Below the pieces are notes generated by a model. The model had not been told where the DNA came from and did not search any database. It saw nothing but the letters and a program-made list of their open reading frames with translations. From Bacillota bacterium (GTDB lineage Bacteria > Bacillota > Clostridia > Oscillospirales > Ruminococcaceae): 64,000 nt of DNA. Where the stretch lies: positions 3,894 through 67,893 of the forward strand of contig JAEZKF010000040.1 in the NCBI GenBank assembly GCA_023415575.1. The letters run 5' to 3'. Shown here piece by piece: positions 8,078 through 15,864 of the stretch; the first letter of the stretch is position 1, and each line of letters opens with the position of its first letter. Made by a program: the position numbers and the translations under genes.

Positions 8078-9214
8078 ATGAATCTTGACGAGCTTCGCGG
8101 CAGAATTGACGAGATAGACAGGCAGATACTAAACCTGTTTCTTTCCCGCATGGAACTCGTGCAGCAGATTGCTGACTACAAGGCCAAAAATGGCCTGCCC
8201 GTTTACCAACCAAAACGGGAGGAGGAGCTTTTAAACCGAATCGGTAATCTTGCGGGGGAAGACCTTCGTGTACCTGCGCGGATGCTGTTTTCTTCCATCA
8301 TGGATATCAGCAAGGCAGTGCAAAGCCACACCCTTGCGGATGAGGGCGAGCTTTCCGCAATGCTTACGCAGGCGGTGCAAAATCCCGAGCCGATTGCGCA
8401 GGGTGCTACGGTAGCCTGTCAGGGTGTTAAAGGGGCATATTCCTTCCTTGCAGCTGCCCACCTGGTAAAAGATCCCGAACGCATCTGCTATGACCGCTTT
8501 TCGGATGTGTGCGATACCGTCAAAAGCGGACGCTGCCGCTACGGTGTCCTGCCGCTGGAAAACAGCAGTGCGGGTTCGGTAGGCGAGGTATATGACCTGC
8601 TCAGTCAAGGCGGGCTTTACATTATCAAGGCATACGATTTAAAAGTGACCCACTGCCTCTTAGGCACAGCGGGCGCGCGCGCTGAGGATGTGCGCAAGGT
8701 ATACTCCCACCCGCAAGCCCTGAGCCAGTGCAGCGAGTTTTTTGCTGCACACCGAAACATTGAGGCAATACCCTGCACCAACACCGCGGTTGCAGCGCAG
8801 GAGGTTGCAAAGCGCGGTGATGCGTCCTGCGCGGCTCTTGCTCACGCGGAGTGTGCCGCCCTCTACGGTCTTTCCATCCTTAAGACAGATGTGCAGAACA
8901 ACGACAATAACCAAACAAGGTTTGTCCTCGTCTCCAAAACGCCGGTTGTTTACCCGGACGCACACCGCATCGCCTTGATGCTCAGAACCGCCCATACCCC
9001 GGGTGCACTCTACCGCGTGATGTCGCGGTTTGCAGCGCAAGGGCTCAACATCACAAAGATCGAGTCCCGCCCGATTCCGGAGCGTCCGTTTGAGTTTATG
9101 TTCTTCTTTGAGTTCGACGGCAATGTCGGGATGGAAGGCGTCCGCTCCCTGCTGCAAAGCCTAAGCGGCGATTTGGCAGCCTTCTGCTTCTTAGGCAACT
9201 ACCCGCTCAGTTAG
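8078..9214 (+). CDS. pheA: Bifunctional chorismate mutase / prephenate dehydratase
   Basis: Converts chorismate to prephenate and then to phenylpyruvate, committing carbon to phenylalanine. Three domains are visible in order. An AroQ chorismate mutase helical domain (about 1-85: MNLDELRGRIDEIDRQIL, with active-site Arg/Lys/Glu) comes first. A periplasmic-binding-like prephenate dehydratase domain follows (about 110-280: ACQGVKGAYSF, LPLENSSAGSVGEVYDLL, the TRF motif NNQTRFVLV). A C-terminal ACT domain (about 295-375: HTPGALYRVMSRFAAQGLNITKIESRPI) carries the ESRP motif that binds Phe for feedback. An in-frame ATG at 8066 lies almost on the ribosome site, so 8078 is chosen. Last gene of the operon; its product matches the Phe-rich leader. 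Confidence 0.95.
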   Translation: MNLDELRGRIDEIDRQILNLFLSRMELVQQIADYKAKNGLPVYQPKREEELLNRIGNLAGEDLRVPARMLFSSIMDISKAVQSHTLADEGELSAMLTQAVQNPEPIAQGATVACQGVKGAYSFLAAAHLVKDPERICYDRFSDVCDTVKSGRCRYGVLPLENSSAGSVGEVYDLLSQGGLYIIKAYDLKVTHCLLGTAGARAEDVRKVYSHPQALSQCSEFFAAHRNIEAIPCTNTAVAAQEVAKRGDASCAALAHAECAALYGLSILKTDVQNNDNNQTRFVLVSKTPVVYPDAHRIALMLRTAHTPGALYRVMSRFAAQGLNITKIESRPIPERPFEFMFFFEFDGNVGMEGVRSLLQSLSGDLAAFCFLGNYPLS

Positions 9215-9304
9215 GCATCTTTTGGGCGAGTTTTTCGGATTGCTGTGATGGGTCAATCCGGACTAACTCATTAAAATATCTGAAAACGGAAAATTCACCA
9301 ATGA

Positions 9305-9333
9305 TTGACATTTTTCGACTGATGCCATATAAT
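9305..9333 (+). promoter_or_regulatory. Promoter of the LacI-family regulator
   Basis: TTGACA (9305-9310), 17-base spacer, TATAAT (9328-9333): a perfect consensus promoter about 40 bases before the regulator start, so the gene is independent of the aro operon. Confidence 0.75.
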
Positions 9334-9372
9334 ACAAGTTGTTAAAGGGTTCCACAAAGGGGACGGTATTTC

Positions 9373-10413
9373 ATGCGCACCACCATCAAGGATATCGCAA
9401 GCCGGACGGGGCTTTCCATCACCACCGTCTCGCTTGTACTCAACGGCAAGGGGGAAAAGATCAGTGCCTCCACACGCGAGCTGGTGCTTTCTGCTGCGCG
9501 CGAGATGCACTATCGACCAAACCAGCTTGCCGTTTCGCTTGTAAAGCGCCACACCAAAACGCTTGGCGTTGTCCTGCCCGACATCACAAACAGCTTCTTC
9601 TCCTTTTTGATAAAGGCGGTGGAGGACGAGGCGGCGCAGCATGGCTACCACTTGATTTTGTGTCATTCCTCCGACAAAAAGGAACGGGACATCGAAAACA
9701 TCCATATGTTACTCGATAAAGCAGTGGATGGGATCATTCTGTTAAGCTCCATCGGCAGCACAACGCAGGATATCGAAAACGCCTGCATGATTGCAACCGA
9801 AAACGGCGTTCCGGTGGTGCTCATCGACAGGGTTGCACAGATTGCGGGGATATGCTCCGTATCCTTGGATAACCGCGCGGGCGGCTACATGGGCATGCGC
9901 CACCTGCTCGACCATGGGCACAGGCGCATCGGCATCCTCACCGGCCCCAAAGCTTCCCCTATCACGCAGGAACGCTTAAAGGGCGCTGAAAAGGCGCTAT
10001 TAGAAGAAGGGCTTAGCCTGGCCAATTGTCAGGTGTATGAGGGCGATTATCATTTTGACTCGGGCATCTTAGCTGCGGATTACTTCTTACATACCGGTGT
10101 GTCCGCCGTTTTCTCCTTTAACGATTCGATGGCTCTCTCTTTGATTAGCAGGGCGCTGGAGTTCTCCGTCCGCATCCCGCAGGAGCTTTCGGTGATGGGA
10201 TTTGACGACATCGCATATTCGCGCTTATTAAATGTACCGCTTACAACAATCCGTCAGCCCGTGCACGAGATGGGCGTGTGCGCAGCCCAGATGCTGATTG
10301 ACCAGTCTGAGCAGGATTCGCAGGTGCAGCACAGGACGTTTAAGCCCAGCCTCGTTGTGCGTGCTTCTACAGCACCGTACACGGGTGCTGCAGTTAAAAA
10401 GCAGGAACAATAA
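9373..10413 (+). CDS. LacI-family transcriptional regulator
   Basis: DNA-binding regulator with a sugar-binding core. Residues 1-50 are the LacI helix-turn-helix and hinge (TIKDIASRTGLSITTVSLVLNGKGEKIS, then HYRPNQLAVSL). Residues 60-335 form a periplasmic-binding-protein-like effector domain (TLGVVLPDITNSFFSFLIKAVEDEA, LLDHGHRRIGILTGP, VMGFDDIAYSRLLNVPLTTIRQP). 346 aa, standard. It stands alone between its own promoter and a strong terminator, with no sugar genes next to it, so the target could be distant. Effector unknown. Confidence 0.92.
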   Translation: MRTTIKDIASRTGLSITTVSLVLNGKGEKISASTRELVLSAAREMHYRPNQLAVSLVKRHTKTLGVVLPDITNSFFSFLIKAVEDEAAQHGYHLILCHSSDKKERDIENIHMLLDKAVDGIILLSSIGSTTQDIENACMIATENGVPVVLIDRVAQIAGICSVSLDNRAGGYMGMRHLLDHGHRRIGILTGPKASPITQERLKGAEKALLEEGLSLANCQVYEGDYHFDSGILAADYFLHTGVSAVFSFNDSMALSLISRALEFSVRIPQELSVMGFDDIAYSRLLNVPLTTIRQPVHEMGVCAAQMLIDQSEQDSQVQHRTFKPSLVVRASTAPYTGAAVKKQEQ

Positions 10414-10419
10414 CACAAA

Positions 10420-10448
10420 GCGGGCGCTACGGCGCCCGCCTTGTTTTT
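10420..10448 (+). terminator. Intrinsic terminator after the LacI-family gene
   Basis: GCGGGCGC (10420-10427) pairs with GCGCCCGC (10432-10439) around TACG, followed by CTTGTTTTT. It separates the plus-strand regulator from the convergent small gene. Confidence 0.85.
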
Positions 10449-10459
10449 GCCCGGACAAC

Positions 10460-10651
10460 TTACCATCCCATCGTCGACGAGATATTTTCCACGAAATCGG
10501 AAACAGCTCTTACCGCCGTTGTGGCGTTCTTTTTCAGCTTACTTTTCCTTAACATGCGCTTCATCTTTTTACCGCCACCTAAGGCGTAAGCGCCTGCGCC
10601 CAATGCAGCGATGACCGCAACACCGGTGGCGATGGAGGACATGGTTTTCAT
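10460..10651 (-). CDS. Small membrane-associated protein of unknown function
   Basis: A 63-residue protein with an AAAGGAT ribosome site about 12 bases before the start. Residues 6-26 are a hydrophobic Ala/Gly/Val-rich segment (ATGVAVIAALGAGAYALGG), followed by a strongly basic stretch (KKMKRMLRKSKLKK) and a short helix ending SDFVENISSTMGW. The shape suggests one membrane helix with a positively charged cytoplasmic side. I do not recognise the family with certainty, and no function is assigned. Confidence 0.6.
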   Translation of the reverse strand: MKTMSSIATGVAVIAALGAGAYALGGGKKMKRMLRKSKLKKNATTAVRAVSDFVENISSTMGW

Positions 10652-11040
10652 AGTACTACTTCATCCTTTCCGCAAATGCGAATACATGCGTGCTTTGCAT
10701 AAAGAAAGCGGCCATTTATTTATAAGCAGGTGATCATCTGCACAACTATTGTTGCCGTGTGTGCAAGTATTATCGAAAGTAAATAATAGCGGGCAAGCCA
10801 ATTGCGTCCATCATCAATTTTTTAAATAAAGATGCAAATAAATAACAAGAGTTCTATCTTTTTCACAAAGCAATGAGTACTTTCTACTTTTAGATTGTGC
10901 ATTGCGCTCAGACACATTCATATCTGCCAAAACCTGACCTTTTTGGGCTGTTTTAATTGCCAATCGCGCCCTGCTGCATTATACTGTATATTGTACAAAC
11001 GGCATAAACTGCACCAAAAAGGGATGTCCCTTGTACATTT
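10652..11040. other. Intergenic region, AT-rich
   Basis: About 390 bases without a credible gene between divergently transcribed neighbours. It holds a -10-like TATACTGTATATT near 10980 and two TTGTACA words (10991-10997 and 11031-11037) 40 bases apart just upstream of the next promoter. These could be half-sites for a regulator; nothing else is evident. Confidence 0.4.
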
Positions 11041-11068
11041 TTGAAAAGGAAAAAATCTGGGCTATACT
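11041..11068 (+). promoter_or_regulatory. Promoter of the pyridoxamine kinase gene
   Basis: TTGAAA (11041-11046), 16-base spacer, TATACT (11063-11068), about 35 bases before the start codon. The ribosome site GGAGGGA follows. Confidence 0.6.
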
Positions 11069-11102
11069 GTAACTATGGTGTAGCATACGGAGGGATTTAT
11101 TC

Positions 11103-11972
11103 ATGTCCGATATGCAGTCAGGACCCAAGCGGGTCGCTGCCATACACGACCTCTCGGGAGTCGGTCGTTGCTCATTAAGCGTTGTGCTGCCGGTGCTTTC
11201 GGCAATCGGCGTACAGGTTTGTCCGATTCCTACCGCTATTTTATCGTCGCATACCGGCGGCTTTGGCGAGGTTGCTTTTGTCGATTTAACCGATTATCTC
11301 GAAAAAAGCCTTGCCCATTATAAGCGGGAGAAAATCATTTTTGATTGTGTGTACAGCGGCTTTCTCGGTTCGGAGCACCAGATTGACAGCTGCCTTGACT
11401 ACTTTACAACCTATTCCGACGCACTTGCGGTTGTCGACCCCGTGATGGGCGACAACGGTAAGCCCTACAAGACCTATACACCTGCGATGCGCGCACGCAT
11501 GGTGGAGCTGGTTCGAGTAGCGGACATCATCACCCCAAACCTGACCGAGAGTGCGATGCTGCTTGGTATGGATTACCCCGCGTCCCTCACCCGGTCCGAG
11601 GCCAAAAGCATGCTGGCCCGCCTGAGTGAAAAAGGGCCGAAACAGGTGGTTATCACCGGCGTGCCGATGGCGACAGGCGAGATGGCAAACATCGCCTTTG
11701 ACCGCGAGCGCGGCGCCTACTGGACGGTTCGGTGCAACTATGTGCCGGTTCACTATCCGGGCACGGGGGATGTGTTCGCAAGTGTTTTGACCGGCTCGCT
11801 GCTAACAGGTGACAGCCTGCCCATGGCGGTAGACCGCGCCACCCGGTTTGCGGAGCTTACCATCAACACGACCTTCGGCTTCGGCACCGATACCCGCGAG
11901 GGCATCATGCTGGAAAAAACGCTGCCGTGGCTGGGTCAGCGCCAGATGCTGTCGGATTATAAACCGTTGTAA
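11103..11972 (+). CDS. pdxY: Pyridoxamine/pyridoxal kinase (PfkB-like, PdxY/PdxK family)
   Basis: Phosphorylates vitamin B6 vitamers with ATP in the salvage route to pyridoxal phosphate. 289 aa. It begins with the family block RVAAIHDLSGVGRCSLSVVLPVLSAIG, then LSSHTGGFGEVAF, VVDPVMGDNGKPYKTYTP, ITPNLTESAMLL and the anion-hole and catalytic Asp motif YPGTGDVFASVLTG near residue 218. The paired gene downstream is an ECF substrate-binding component, so the two plausibly form a B6 uptake-and-trapping unit. Symbol pdxY versus pdxK cannot be settled by eye. Confidence 0.88.
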   Translation: MSDMQSGPKRVAAIHDLSGVGRCSLSVVLPVLSAIGVQVCPIPTAILSSHTGGFGEVAFVDLTDYLEKSLAHYKREKIIFDCVYSGFLGSEHQIDSCLDYFTTYSDALAVVDPVMGDNGKPYKTYTPAMRARMVELVRVADIITPNLTESAMLLGMDYPASLTRSEAKSMLARLSEKGPKQVVITGVPMATGEMANIAFDRERGAYWTVRCNYVPVHYPGTGDVFASVLTGSLLTGDSLPMAVDRATRFAELTINTTFGFGTDTREGIMLEKTLPWLGQRQMLSDYKPL

Positions 11973-12000
11973 AGGGCTAAGAAAACGCAATCAACACATT

Positions 12001-12030
12001 GTGAACAATATGATAAATCATATCGTTCAC
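12001..12030. repeat. 30-bp inverted repeat between pyridoxamine kinase and ECF component
   Basis: GTGAACAATATGA (12001-12013) and TCATATCGTTCAC (12018-12030) are complementary except for one base pair, with 4 bases between. TCAAC (11991-11995) and GTTGA (12031-12035) extend the symmetry beyond a 5-nt asymmetric bulge. There is no U-run, so it is not a simple terminator. It could be an operator, a processing site or an mRNA hairpin that sets the expression ratio of the two genes. Confidence 0.55.
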
Positions 12031-12062
12031 GTTGAGATTTAACAAGAAGGGTGCGGTTTTTT

Positions 12063-12656
12063 ATGTCCAATCAAACGCAAACAAAAAGCAGATTCAACCT
12101 ATATACCATTGTATCGGTTGGCCTTTTGGCGGCCTTGGTATTCGCGACGTCCTTTTTGCGCATTAAGATTCCCACTCCGTTTGGCGACAACACTGCCATT
12201 CATCTGGGGAATGTCCTTTGCCTGCTCTCGGGTCTTTTGCTGGGCGGTCTAAACGGAGGTCTTGCCGCAGGACTTGGTTCCTTTGTGTTTGACCTGGTCG
12301 ACCCTGTGTATATCTCCAGCGCGCCCTTTACGCTTGTGTTTAAGTTCCTGCTTGCATTTGTGTGCGGTGTTATCTCACACGCAGCGGGCAGAAAGGGCGA
12401 GAAGCTCGGCACAAATATCGTGGGCTCGATTGCGGGTTCACTTACCTATGTGGTGCTGTACCTGACGAAAAGCTTTGTGTTTAACATCTGGTTTGACCGC
12501 ACCACCGTGGAGGTCGCGTGGGTGAATGTCGCCGTTAAGGCCGCCACCTCGCTGACTAATGCCATCATCGCGTGTGTGGTCGCTGTGCCGCTTGCCGTTG
12601 TGGTGCGCAGGGCACTCAAAAATACGGCGATTTATAAGCGCGTGATAGGCCAATAG
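12063..12656 (+). CDS. ECF transporter S component, probably for a B6 vitamer
   Basis: Membrane substrate-binding subunit of an energy-coupling-factor vitamin importer. About 197 aa with roughly six hydrophobic segments: TIVSVGLLAALVFATSFLRI, the characteristic LGNVLCLLSGLLLGGLNGGLAAGLGSF, FTLVFKFLLAFVCGVIS, IVGSIAGSLTYVVLYLT and a C-terminal AIIACVVAVPLAVVV. The N-terminal Ala-rich helix is where the EcfT coupling subunit binds. ATG 12063 is used; a GTG at 12051 falls directly on the AGAAGG ribosome site. Placement behind pyridoxamine kinase suggests pyridoxine or pyridoxal as ligand (inference). EcfA/EcfT genes are not in this window, as expected for a group II system. Confidence 0.82.
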   Translation: MSNQTQTKSRFNLYTIVSVGLLAALVFATSFLRIKIPTPFGDNTAIHLGNVLCLLSGLLLGGLNGGLAAGLGSFVFDLVDPVYISSAPFTLVFKFLLAFVCGVISHAAGRKGEKLGTNIVGSIAGSLTYVVLYLTKSFVFNIWFDRTTVEVAWVNVAVKAATSLTNAIIACVVAVPLAVVVRRALKNTAIYKRVIGQ

Positions 12657-12677
12657 AATAAATCAACTACAATAAAA

Positions 12678-12709
12678 CCCGAACCGAGAGGCTTTCCTTC
12701 CGGTTCGGG
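12678..12709. terminator. Bidirectional terminator between ECF component and glgP
   Basis: CCCGAACCG (12678-12686) pairs with CGGTTCGGG (12701-12709). TTTT follows on the plus side and AAAA precedes it, so it can end both convergent transcripts. Confidence 0.75.
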
Positions 12710-12735
12710 CTTTTGCTTTGATTGATATAAACGTT

Positions 12736-15135
12736 TTACAGGTGCCAGATGTTGTTTGCGTACTCGCGGATAGAGCGGTCAGCAGAAAAGCGTCCGGCTC
12801 CCGCAATGTTGGCAAGCGACATACGCTGCCACTTCTCAGAATCGGTATAGCACTCGGCCGCATACCGCTGGGCCTGGGCATAGGAGTCAAAGTCGGCGAG
12901 CACCATATACGGGTCGACGTTTTTGAGCGAGTTTGCAATATCCTCAAACGTATTTCCGCCGATGCCCGTTGTCAATAGGTCGATGGCGCCCCGGATGGTC
13001 TCGTTTGCCTTGTAAATCTCACTGGGTTTATAGGTTTCACGCCGCTTTACAACCTCCTGCGCCGTCATGCCGAACACGATGATGTTGTCAACCCCGCAGG
13101 CTTCGCCAATCTCGATGTTCGCGCCGTCGAGTGTGCCCAGAGTTACTGCACCATTTAGCATGAGCTTCATGTTGCCGGTACCCGATGCCTCGGTGCCCGC
13201 GAGGGAGATCTGCTCGGATATCTCGCTTGCCGGCATCAGGCGCTCGGAAAGGGTAACGCGGTAGTCCTCAAGGTACAGGATGCGCAGCTTGTCGCGCAGG
13301 CGGGCGTCTTTTTCAAGCTCGCGTGCAAGCGTGCAGATAAGGCGGATAATCTGCTTTGCAAGATAATAACCGGGTGCCGCCTTTGCGCCGAAGATATAGG
13401 TGCGGGGCACAAAGTCTGCATCGGGGTTTTGCAAAAGCATCTGGTATTGGCTGATAATGTGCAGGGCATTGAGGTGTTGACGCTTATACTCGTGCAGGCG
13501 CTTGACCTGTACGTCAAAGATGGAGTCGCAGTTAAGCTGCGCGCCGGTAGTATCCTTGATATAGCGCGCAAACGCCTCCTTGTTCTCGCGCTTGACTTTG
13601 GCAAGACGCTCAAGCACCGCCGGGTCGTTTTCGTATTGCTTAAGCTCAATCAGCTGGGCCGTATCCTTGATAAAGCCGTCACCAATAAGCTCGGTGATAA
13701 GCGCGGTAAGCGGCTTATTGGATTGATATAGCCAGCGCCTTGACGCAATGCCGTTTGTTACGTTGCAAAACTTTTGGGGTGTTACGGTGTAAAAGTCGAG
13801 GAACACACGGTCCTTAAGTATCTCGGAGTGGATGCGGGACACGCCGTTGACCGAATGGCTGGCCAGCACCGAGAGGTTTGCCATCTTGACCTGATGGTCT
13901 GCCACAATCGCCATGCGTCCGACCTTCGCAAGGTCGCCCGTCTGCTCAAACAGCTCGCGGCAGCAGCGCTCATTGATCTCCCGTACAATCTGGTAGATTC
14001 TCGGAAGTGTTGTGCGGAACAAGTCCTCGCTCCAAACCTCAAGCGCCTCGCTCATGACCGTGTGGTTGGTGTAGGCAAAGGTGCCGGTCACAAGCTTCCA
14101 CGCCTTCTCCCACGAGTATCCGCACTCATCAAGCAGGATGCGCATGAGCTCCGGCACGGCAAGGGCGGGATGGGTGTCGTTGATGTGGATTGCCACCTTA
14201 TCGGGCAGGTTTTCCAGCGTGCCGTAGGTTTTTAGGTGCTTGCGGCAGATGTCCGCAACCGATGCTGCGCACATAAAGTACTGCTGGCGCAGGCGCAGAC
14301 TCTTACCCTCGATGTGGTTGTCGTTGGGGTAGAGCACCTTGCTGATGACCTCGGCCATCGAGTTCTGCCCCATGGCGCGCAGGTAATCGCCCTTGTTAAA
14401 CAGCTCCATATCAAGCCCTGGGCTGACCGCCTTCCACAGGCGCAGCTTGCTGACCCCCTTGGAGTCAAAGCCCGAGAGATACATATCGTAAGGAATGGCC
14501 TTTACCGTAAAATAGTTGATATGACGAACCTCGTGGTAGCCGTCATGCCAGCTTTCCTGAATCTCGCCGTCAAAGTGGACGTCTACGGCCTGATCTCTGC
14601 GCTCCACCAGCCAGATATCGCCGCCGGGCAGCCAGTTATCGGGCAGCTCGGTCTGCCAGCCGTCTATGATGCGCTGCTTGAAGATGCCGTACTCATACAG
14701 AATCGAATACCCTGTCGCCGGGTAATCGAGCGATGCGAGCGAATCAAGAAAGCAGGCGGCAAGACGGCCGAGCCCGCCGTTTCCAAGCCCGGCATCCGGC
14801 TCGAGCTCATACAGGTTTTCAAGGTCTACGCCCATCTGTGAAAGCACCTCGGATGCAATCTGTTCGATGCCGAGGTTGCTTAAGTTATTTTTAAGCGAAC
14901 GCCCGAGTAAAAACTCCATGCACAGGTAGTACACACGCTTTGCGCCCCTGCTGTCTGCGTCCGCCGTAAATCGGCGACTCTTGTCGGTGAGGGCCTCGCG
15001 CACAACCAGCGCAAGCGCCTTGTAAAAGAGCTCATCCGACGCTTCGTCAGGTGTAACGGAAAATTCATTTTGCAACTTTAGTTCAATAAGAGAGCGAAGC
15101 TGAACCGGAGTGAATATGCTGTTCATTTTAAACAC
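12736..15135 (-). CDS. glgP: Glycogen/starch/alpha-glucan phosphorylase
   Basis: Releases glucose-1-phosphate from alpha-1,4-glucans using orthophosphate and pyridoxal phosphate; cytosolic GT35 enzyme. 799 aa, standard length. Near the N-terminus are VYYLCMEFLLGRSLKNNL and LEPDAGLGNGGLGRLAACFLDSLAS; the PLP-lysine block EASGTGNMKLMLNGAVTLGTLDGANIE is near residue 650. The start is either GTG (15133-15135, AAAGGA 4 bases upstream) or ATG at 15126. No other glycogen genes adjoin it, so it is a single-gene unit with its own promoter and a shared terminator. Confidence 0.96.
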   Translation of the reverse strand: MFKMNSIFTPVQLRSLIELKLQNEFSVTPDEASDELFYKALALVVREALTDKSRRFTADADSRGAKRVYYLCMEFLLGRSLKNNLSNLGIEQIASEVLSQMGVDLENLYELEPDAGLGNGGLGRLAACFLDSLASLDYPATGYSILYEYGIFKQRIIDGWQTELPDNWLPGGDIWLVERRDQAVDVHFDGEIQESWHDGYHEVRHINYFTVKAIPYDMYLSGFDSKGVSKLRLWKAVSPGLDMELFNKGDYLRAMGQNSMAEVISKVLYPNDNHIEGKSLRLRQQYFMCAASVADICRKHLKTYGTLENLPDKVAIHINDTHPALAVPELMRILLDECGYSWEKAWKLVTGTFAYTNHTVMSEALEVWSEDLFRTTLPRIYQIVREINERCCRELFEQTGDLAKVGRMAIVADHQVKMANLSVLASHSVNGVSRIHSEILKDRVFLDFYTVTPQKFCNVTNGIASRRWLYQSNKPLTALITELIGDGFIKDTAQLIELKQYENDPAVLERLAKVKRENKEAFARYIKDTTGAQLNCDSIFDVQVKRLHEYKRQHLNALHIISQYQMLLQNPDADFVPRTYIFGAKAAPGYYLAKQIIRLICTLARELEKDARLRDKLRILYLEDYRVTLSERLMPASEISEQISLAGTEASGTGNMKLMLNGAVTLGTLDGANIEIGEACGVDNIIVFGMTAQEVVKRRETYKPSEIYKANETIRGAIDLLTTGIGGNTFEDIANSLKNVDPYMVLADFDSYAQAQRYAAECYTDSEKWQRMSLANIAGAGRFSADRSIREYANNIWHL

Positions 15136-15273
15136 GAAATCCTTTCTATACTCAGCCGCAGACTCAGTGCAAATCTACGATTGATGCGACCGAAGTTCAA
15201 CACTTTCGATGGTTCTTGTCAAAATATAATACATTTCATGAAAAAGCCAATTTCTTTTTAAAAGAGTAATGTA

Positions 15274-15303
15274 ATTATACTACAAATCCGGTGGGTTTTG
15301 CAA
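15274..15303 (-). promoter_or_regulatory. Promoter of glgP
   Basis: On the minus strand TTGCAA (15298-15303), 18-base spacer, TATAAT (15274-15279), about 140 bases before the start. The remaining intergenic stretch to zapA (15304-15507) holds a -10-like TATAAT at 15398-15403 that could serve zapA; nothing else is seen. Confidence 0.5.
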
Positions 15304-15507
15304 ACCGGTTAGTAATAGCATACCAGGTTGGAAAGATATCCCGATATCATTCATAACAAACTGTAAAAATAACCGCTTTTATTGGGATTAGCTCTTTTAT
15401 AATGCGAAAAAATGAATTATACTATAAATAAATATCTTCACTTAGAGTTTCCTGTTCCAAGTCAGCAAAACGGGAGCGACAAAAGGCGATTGGAGGAAGT
15501 GCACGGT

Positions 15508-15861
15508 ATGGAGCCTGTCAACACGATAAAACTCTGCATCTGCGGTACCGATTACTACATCTCGACGGGGGAAGATCCCGAGTATGTTGCCGAGCTTGGA
15601 GAGTATATCAGCAACATGGTAGAGCGTATGATGCAACAAAACTCCAGCCTGTCGATGACAAAGGCACTGCTTTTATGTTGCATGAATACGCTGGATGAGC
15701 TCAACCATGCAAATACCAGCGCGGACAACCTGCGCAGCCAAATCAAGGAGTACCTTGAGGAAGCTTCCCGCAGCCGCAGCGAGGTAGAAGCCCTGCGCAG
15801 GGAGCTTGATCAGCTAAAAAAGGAGCTTAGCGGTTTAGCCAATTACAAGGCTGCCGAATAA
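15508..15861 (+). CDS. zapA: Cell division protein ZapA
   Basis: Small cytosolic protein that bundles FtsZ filaments at midcell. The protein of 117 aa starts MEPVNTIKLCICGTDYYISTGEDPEYVAELGEYIS, the ZapA N-terminal beta domain. A helical region and a C-terminal coiled coil (about 75-112, EEASRSRSEVEALRRELDQLKKEL) follow. I place the start at ATG 15508 with GGAGG 11 bases upstream; the longer frame from 15412 adds 32 residues that do not belong to the family. It is followed after 3 bases by the U32 peptidase gene, a pairing commonly seen in Clostridia. Confidence 0.85.
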   Translation: MEPVNTIKLCICGTDYYISTGEDPEYVAELGEYISNMVERMMQQNSSLSMTKALLLCCMNTLDELNHANTSADNLRSQIKEYLEEASRSRSEVEALRRELDQLKKELSGLANYKAAE

Positions 15862-15864
15862 AAC

